Shown here piece after piece: positions 57,936 to 64,000 of a stretch of DNA of 64,000 bases; position 1 is the stretch's first letter; the number at the start of each line of letters is the position of its first letter. The notes below the pieces were generated by a model. It was not told the DNA's origin and did not search any database. It saw nothing but the letters and a program-made list of their open reading frames with translations. The stretch comes from Phanerodontia chrysosporium (Eukaryota > Basidiomycota > Agaricomycetes > Polyporales > Phanerochaetaceae), in assembly GCA_001910725.1 (NCBI GenBank), contig MJGA01000017.1:372001-436000 (forward strand), in the 5' to 3' direction. The translations under genes and the position numbers were made by a program.

Positions 57936-59746
57936 TCACCAAGGGCAGCGAGAACCATTAGGTTGCGGGTATGGGTATGAGTGCGATCGAGCGTCGTGGT
58001 ACTCGGGCTGTCGAGGTCGACGATAGACAGGCGGGTCGGCATACCGCGAGCCACCAGCACGCCGGTCGTCGTCTCTTCGGTCACGATACTGCCTCTCCGG
58101 GGGCACCGATGCATAGCGTCCACGCTGCCTGTCCCTCGCATCCTGCCCGAGGTGCTCGCGCCCGCCGTCGCGCGGCAAGTACCCGCCCATCCCTCGCTCG
58201 CGCCCGTCCCCACGGCGCGCCTGCACATGCGTCGGCGGACGGTCCCACGAGTCTGGGAGAGGGATGCGTGCGAGAGCGGCGTCGAGCGCCCCGCTCGCCA
58301 GGCGCGCCTCGAGGTCCGCGCGGTGTGCGACAAAGGACGCAGGGACGCCGAGCACGCTGCCGAGCACGTTCCCGCGCCACACGACGCTGCCGTCTGGCGC
58401 TGTGTCCCGCACCTGGTATGCCTTGAGTGCGGCATATGCTTCCCCGAACGCGGTGCGTATGCGCGAGATCTTTTGGCAGGCGCGGCCAACGTCGAGATCT
58501 GGCGCGGAGGGGTGTCAGCAGGTCGGGTTCCTGGAGAACATGGGGACAAACCAGGATTTATGATAGACTCGACTGAGAGGGCGTCGGGGTGGTGCTCGCG
58601 CTCCCACCCTTTGGAGGATTTGCTGCCGAGATTCTTGTCAAGGACAGAAATGTAAGAAGTCTCGTATGGGAACTTGTCGTGATAATAGTCGAAGAAATCC
58701 ATCAGTAGTCGGCCAAGAGACTCAGAGACCATGGGATTATCGTAGTCCTCTGCCGGACGGTTACCAGGGTTAAGCTACACGCCATCTTCAGGTATACAAG
58801 GCAAATAAGCTGGCTATATGCGCACCTGCAGGAAGCTGATCACCATCAGAGTGAGGGTGTAGCTTCCAAGTCCACCTGAAGCTGCTGACTGGAGGCCCTT
58901 GGCTACAAGGAACATCTTAATAGTCATAATCAGGGGTCGAAGGGCGGGCATTGTGTCAAGATACTCCTTGATCTTTGAAAGGACGGTAAGTCCATCCGTG
59001 GAGTTGATGCTCAAGTCGAACTTGACTGAACCTAGTCACATTACTCAACAGAAGTCTGCACAAAGGAGCATCTTCAGCATACCAAGTTCAGGAGGAGTCT
59101 CGAATGTGAGAATAGGCACACGAGCATTCTTGACGACAAAGGGATTGTGTGAGAAACCAGCATCGCGTAGGATCCGGGAGAGCTGGAACAGCCCTCTCTT
59201 GCGATTCTCATCTCCAGTGACCAGAGGCGTGTTGACGACGATATCTATGTCTCTGGTGTACACATCAGAATACGAATAGTGTTAGTGTAACGGTACTCAC
59301 CCACTGAGCAGCGACAAATCTTGTGCTATACTGCCGAAGACGTTGACATCCGCAGTCCAATACCGTCTATGAACAATCTCTGTGAGTTTCTGAACGAGCT
59401 TGTTACGTGCATTGCGCTCGGCGGCGCTCGGTGTTGCAAATGCGACGAACGCCACAAGTTCGTCATGCAGCCTGAGCAATGACAGGATGAGTGCTGCCAA
59501 TCACCGACTCGTATATCTTCAGGGGACAGACCGTTGCTCCGTGCTATTGTATTCTGTAGCGGGAAGATGTTCCAGCCATGGCGTGAGGAGATCTTCTTCT
59601 GTGTCGCCTTTTGCTGTAGTCGTCTGTCCAGCGGCGGGAGTGCTGTCCGAGCGTTGACCTCTCGTGGGTGCTCGCGTGGGTTTAGAGGGCAGTCCAAACG
59701 TCGGCCTGGCTGGCAAGCTAGGATGCGGAGTGGGAAGTGTGGACAT
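57936..59746 (-). CDS. Non-canonical poly(A) polymerase, TRF4/5 (PAPD5) type
   Basis: Nucleotidyltransferase that adds short poly(A) tails to nuclear RNAs for exosome decay (TRAMP). Exons (minus): 59746-59532, 59471-59301, 59252-59083, 59031-58826, 58774-58552 and 58498-57936; 515 aa, frame intact. Residues 1-70 are a Ser/Pro/Thr-rich leader. The catalytic fold follows: RLHDELVAFVAF, nucleotide-binding GSIAQDLSLLSGDIDIVV with the paired aspartates, third aspartate in VKFDLSIN, then the central domain with LRPLIMTIKMFL, GGLGSYTLTLMVISFLQ and the PAP-associated motif NPMVSESLGRLLMDFFDYY. The C-terminus is Arg/Gly/Asp/Tyr-rich. With ESF1 next door and RVB2 and ribosomal proteins nearby it belongs to the RNA-biogenesis neighbourhood. 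Confidence 0.92.
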
Positions 59747-60751
59747 GCTGTGGTCGGGATGTGTAACGTCGCGCAGGACGCGCAGTCTCCATCTGAGGTG
59801 TGGACTTGGTTCGTCGCGCTGTTTCGTGCAAGTTGTCGCTTGCCTCTTTCGGACGCGTGCCTCGTGATAGCTTATGCGTCCATTTTGGAGGCTATTTCCC
59901 ACGCCTCCTCCAACTCGAACACGCGCGGACGCGTCAGCGAGCCTCCTGAACCTCCGTTCCATGGTGGCATATTACTGATACTTTTGTATCACGGCAAGAT
60001 TTGCAACGCAGAGAGAAGGCTACATGAAATCACGCTTGCTTCCATATTCATATGACAAACCGCATCGCATCCTAGCCACTGGCACTCGGAGTCAGGTAAG
60101 CCTCCGCCGAGGATTCGTTGTGTATCTTGTCCTAATTGTAAAAGCTTATACAAGCAGACGCTACGTATATTCACTTCCGTCCACGGGTGATTCGTGCATC
60201 CAGCCCATGGGTTCGAGCCGCGGTCTCGTCCAGTCCATGGGCCGTGCCAGAACGACATCCTCGTAGTTCTCTGTCAAGTATAACGAATGCCTGTGGGGAC
60301 AATGAAACAGGACTACCTCGGCGACCCTACCAGTGCTCACGCGACTCGGAGCTCTCTCTCGCTGCCTGCATTCTTTTTGCCGGTTGACGCTGTTTCAGAT
60401 ACCTGGACGTTGGTGCAAGCGGCGCACATGTCTCTCCCCGTCGGAACGTCGCCGCTGGCCTTTGGGGCGTCTCCGCGCCGCTAAGGGAAACATTTCCTCT
60501 CGATACACTATTTGAGGTAAGGCAGGCTGCCCACGTCTCGCGGTTTGACCCTCCTTGATCTTTAAGGTTAGCCGAGTTGGAGGAAGCCTCTGGACGCACA
60601 ACGTTCGCGTAGTCCACACCATACAGCTCACTGTCGAGTGTTGTGGCAGTTGCCGTATGGCTGCTCTTTCGTATATTCAACCGGAAACGCGTACGTCATT
60701 CAAGGTTTCCGAACCCAGAATGAAGCCGACTCCACGCTACAGCTGTACTAG
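59747..60751. other. Intergenic region, TRF4-like / P450 pseudogene
   Basis: About 1 kb. No intact exon is recognised. Since the P450 remnant that follows has lost its first exon, its old promoter may lie here in decayed form. Confidence 0.35.
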
Positions 60752-61677
60752 ATTCCGACCGAAGGCGGACCATCGCTGCCATCGCCTATGATGTCCGAAT
60801 ATGAGACAGAGTGGACCGATAAGCCGGTGCGTTTGACCTCCGGAGCCTCCTAAACTCGTCCTGACTGGCGTCTAGAACGACCTGCTGCAGTGGATCATCG
60901 ACGAAGCTGTCGCTCGTGACAAGAGCACGAGGAGATAGCACGCATGGTCCTCTTCCTTAATTCGGCGCTATACAGACGACTTCATGTGTAAGTCATCCAT
61001 CTGTCTGACTTCCATCGTTGCTCAGGTGTTCATACATACCCTGTATGACCTCTCTATACGCCCTGAGCTGGCTCAGACGCTTCGAGCAGAAGTTGAGGCT
61101 GTTCTCGCAGAGGACAGATTCATACGCTGAAGCCAACCACTTAATAGCCTAGCACTAGTGCGAGTCTGGCGCCGCTATTCTGCTGGTACTTCATCCTGAT
61201 GACGGCCGGAGTATCAATGTTCCCCAACATCCTGACACCTGTGACGCTATCTGACGGAACGTTCCTGCCAGCAGCACAGTAGTGACACCCGTGCTCGCCA
61301 CGCACTACAACGAGGACAACTATACGAATGCCGCGCTGTTCGACCCGTTCTGATACTGCAAAGACGATAGTTCCGGCGACCAGCAGTTCGTCAGGACTTC
61401 CGCAGACTGTGTGACGTTCGGACATGGAAGCATGCTTGGTGAGCGATGCTCGCATCTGCTATTCTTTGTCGGTTGTCGCTGATCGAGAGTGTGCATCAGT
61501 CCTGGGCGATTCTTCGTTGCAGCAGAGCTCAAGACTCTCGTGGCATATGTCCTCGTAAACTACGATCTGCGGCTCGAGATTGAAGGTGTCCGCCCAGTGA
61601 ATATCTACAAAGGACTGACGGTCTAGCCCAGCGAGACCGCACAGGTGCTATTCAAGAAGAGACAGACAGATGAATAG
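60752..61677 (+). pseudogene. Cytochrome P450 remnant with internal deletion
   Basis: This is a clear relative of the three P450s in the window, but gutted. A piece of exon 2 (IPTEGGPSLP, 60752-60790) is joined almost directly to the end of exon 6 (TEWTDKP, to 60826), so exons 3-5 and most of exon 6 are gone. A normal GT-AG intron (60827-60875) follows, then exon 7 (NDLLQWIIDEAVARDKS) with an in-frame stop at 60935-60937. Then come an exon 8 piece (FIHTLYDLSIRPELAQ, about 61026-61130), a scrambled exon 9 up to a degenerate heme region FGHGSML, and exon 10 (ELKTLVAYVLVNYDLRLEIE ... VLFKKRQTDE, end 61677) with another stop. Exon order and intron positions match P450 B. It is dead by several independent lesions. 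Confidence 0.88.
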
Positions 61678-62199
61678 AACTAGGCTGCCCTGATACTTGT
61701 CTTCCATAGCTATATGACCATCGCCCGGTCCACTTCATCATAACTCTAATGGGTAAAGTAAACAACTGACTTGGATCGCCTGGCATCGCGACGGCCATTC
61801 TACCGTCCTCCGCCGCAGGTACTCCCAGTAACTGCTTACTCACTGATTTTGACCGTACACATCTTGTACACAAGGTGACCAAGTTCATCCTCTGACTCTG
61901 CCGGTACCGACAGCTACCGCCATGGGTGGTCCAATCCGACGCCGCAGATTTCAGTCACGACCGGTTCCGCTCGCCACTCTCGAGGAGATGCCGAGCGATG
62001 CCGCATGATGGGAAGTCCGCCTCGGGCAGGGCGCGACCGCCCGCAGCAAGCGCTTGGAGCTGCGTTCCTCAACCGTGCTTTCGTATTTAAGAACGAGTTC
62101 GACTGCCAAAGGTCGCGATTCTGCAAGAGCGTTGTATCACAGAGCTGCCGTCCTGTCATTGAAGTTTTCTCCCACATCTACCTAACTAGCTGAGATACC
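61678..62199. other. Intergenic region between P450 remnant and P450 C
   Basis: About 520 bases. It contains the P450 C promoter; TATTTAAG at about 62085 lies some 115 bases before the start codon. No exon is seen. Confidence 0.4.
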
Positions 62200-64000
62200 A
62201 TGGTGCTAACCACAGATTTCGGCGGCATCTCAACCACGCACGTCGTCATCGGTGCGTTCGTAACTTGGCTTCTCCTGCGCTACTTCAGCGCAAAGAACGT
62301 ATGTTCTTGCAGCACTTCCTTAGGCCTTTTTGACGACGTCGACGCTTGCAGCTCCGACATATCCCAACTGTGGGCGGGCCCTCGGTGCCCATTCTCTCCA
62401 TTGTTGCGCTCTACAACTTCCTCGCAAATGGGAAGAAAGTAGTCCTGGATGGCTACCAAAAGGTGAGGCTTCCGTTTCTCCACAACAAGCCCCCACTTAT
62501 GTTGATTCTGTAGTACAAGGGAAAGGTCTTCAAAGTCGCACTGCTTGACCGCTGGCTTGTGGTGCTCTGCAATCCCAGGCTCGTCGAGGAGCTCCAGAAG
62601 TTGCCCGAGGCCCTCGTCGGATACAGTCTCCTGGAGGCATGTGCATTCTTGAACTAACCGCCCGAGTATAGACTAACCCCCTTGACCCTGAACGCTAGAT
62701 CTTCGAGACAAAGCACATATTCGGTGCAGACCTGTTGACGGACCCTGTGCATCTCGTGCTGCTGCGAATGCTCACGCGTAATCTCGGGCCGGTCTTTGGG
62801 GACATGTACCAGGAAGTAGAGACATCCTTCCAGGAGCTCGTCCCTGCCAATGAGAAAGGTATGTATAGTCATTTCGTCACTCGCCAGATTCTCTGACCTC
62901 CCGGCTCTTCCGACAGAGTGGCTTCCCGTCCATGCATCTCCTATCATGCGCACGATCGTCACTAGGGCTGCCAACCGCGTCTTTGTTGGCGTTCCTGTCT
63001 GTAGGTCGGTGTATTGTAGGTTGCTGAATAGCGCTGACACAGGTCCACATTCAGGCAGAGACGAAGGTTACCTGCATCTCATGGTGCACTTCGCGGAAGA
63101 CGTGAACAAGGCTTTCGGGCTCTACACTGTGGTGCCTAGTTTTGCCCAAGGTTTCGTTGCCCGGAAGGCGAAGGCCGTCATGGACGACTGTATCGAACGG
63201 TGTCTTGGTTTCATGCGACCTACGATCAAGGACCGTACTACCATGATGGACAGCTTTGGAGATAATTGGGCAGACAAACCGGTACGAGATACCCTTGCGA
63301 GCTAACTGGCTACTGCTAACCTTCCGTGTGGCACACAGAACGACATGATCCAGTGGACCATCGAGGAGACCAAAGCTCGCGGCCAGGGTGAATACGATAT
63401 GGCCCGCATGCTGATGTTCATCAATTCGGGCGCGGTGGAGACCACTTCACAAGTACGTTCCACTTCTAGCTCTGTTCGATATTGACGCTCACACCCACGC
63501 CACACAAGGCCGTCATTCATGCCCTTTACGATATATCCGTGCACCCTGAGCTCGCGGACGAACTACGCGAGGAGGTAGAGAGGGCCATCGCTGAGGACGG
63601 CTGGACGAAGGATGCGACCAACAAGATGCGCAAGCTTGATAGCTTCCTACGTGAGAGCCAGAGGATCAACGGGCCAATGATCGGTACGGCACATGTTAAT
63701 CTTCCTCTCTCTCATCCTGTATAAACTGTTCCCTTCCAGTGTCCATGTTCCGCCTTGTCCGAGAGCCGGTTACTCTTTCTGACGGCACCTTCTTGCCGGC
63801 GGGTACGACCATCGCCTCGCCCACGCTGGGCGCGCACTTCGACGACACCATCTATCCCAACGCGTCAACGTTTGACCCGCTTCGCTTCTACAAGGCGGAA
63901 GCCGCTGGACAGCCTCAGTTTGTCACTACGTCTCCTGAATATTTGACATTCGGACATGGAAAGCACGCTTGGTCTGTGTTCTATCCGAATCATACGCGTA
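62200..64000 (+). CDS. Cytochrome P450 C (ent-kaurene-oxidase-like), cut by the window end
   Basis: Membrane-anchored P450; nine exons are visible and the last lies beyond the window. Exons: 62200-62298, 62352-62462, 62514-62636, 62699-62858, 62917-63000, 63055-63281, 63339-63452, 63509-63683 and 63740-63971; intron 9 runs off the end. The layout is an N-terminal helix (VVIGAFVTWLLLRYF), LRHIPTVGGPSVPIL, YKGKVFKVALLDRWLVVL, the C-helix region RTIVTRAANRVFVGVP, I-helix region MFINSGAVETTSQ, ExxR as FLRESQRING, FDPLRFY and TFGHGKHA before the cysteine. Intron positions match P450 A and B. Its I-helix has the usual ...GAVETTS pattern, unlike the IHTSS of A and B. Intron 3 appears to use a GC donor (GAG/GCATGT). 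The frame is intact, so this is probably a working gene. Confidence 0.9.

Noticed and set aside
62637..62640. Donor GT at 62641 for P450 C intron 3
   Set aside because: It leaves exon 3 in a phase that cannot join exon 4 in the conserved frame. The GC donor four bases upstream does.

Overview
This window is nuclear DNA from a filamentous basidiomycete, most likely a wood-decaying Agaricomycete (polypore-like). The grounds are: genes cut by many 45-60 nt GT-AG introns with CT(A/G)AC-type branch sites, CT-rich promoters, a secreted CBM1-CE15 glucuronoyl esterase, a GH28 pectinase, and an expanded family of closely related cytochrome P450s. I found no prokaryotic operon, CRISPR array, rRNA or tRNA gene.

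Layout. 0-25 kb is an accessory region. Two arms of a ~1.3 kb inverted repeat (1-1355 and 21905-23208) each carry the 5' half of the same MFS drug-transporter gene, and both copies are frame-broken. Between the arms lie a GH28 exo-polygalacturonase (19 inferred exons, one of 5 nt), an RWD/DUF1115 protein, an FAD monooxygenase of the salicylate-hydroxylase type, a 7.6 kb very GC-rich stretch without recognisable genes, and a glycogen-targeting PP1 regulatory subunit (CBM21). 24-36 kb holds the CE15 esterase, a TatD nuclease, the ubiquitin-eL40 fusion, two tandem P450s, and exon-like remnants between the P450s. 36-47 kb holds histone H3, a family-16 methyltransferase, a GON7-like KEOPS subunit, a metallophosphoesterase, a homeodomain protein and a small unrecognised gene.

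47-60 kb is a compact housekeeping block weighted to ribosome and RNA biogenesis: RVB2, mitochondrial uL2, an SCI1-like nuclear protein, eL21, uS4, ESF1 and a TRF4-type poly(A) polymerase. Two divergent pairs (RVB2/uL2m and eL21/uS4) share short promoters. 60.7-64 kb returns to the P450 family, with a gutted P450 pseudogene followed by a third P450 that runs off the window.

A pattern runs through the annotation. Many otherwise coherent genes need single bases put back to keep frame (about 19 positions), mostly in G or C runs and mostly in GC-rich exons, while genes of ordinary composition read through cleanly. I read this mainly as base-call or assembly collapse, with true pseudogenisation most likely for the MFS pair and certain for the P450 remnant at 60.8 kb. 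Exon boundaries were placed by eye from splice signals, phase and family conservation; no search was run.
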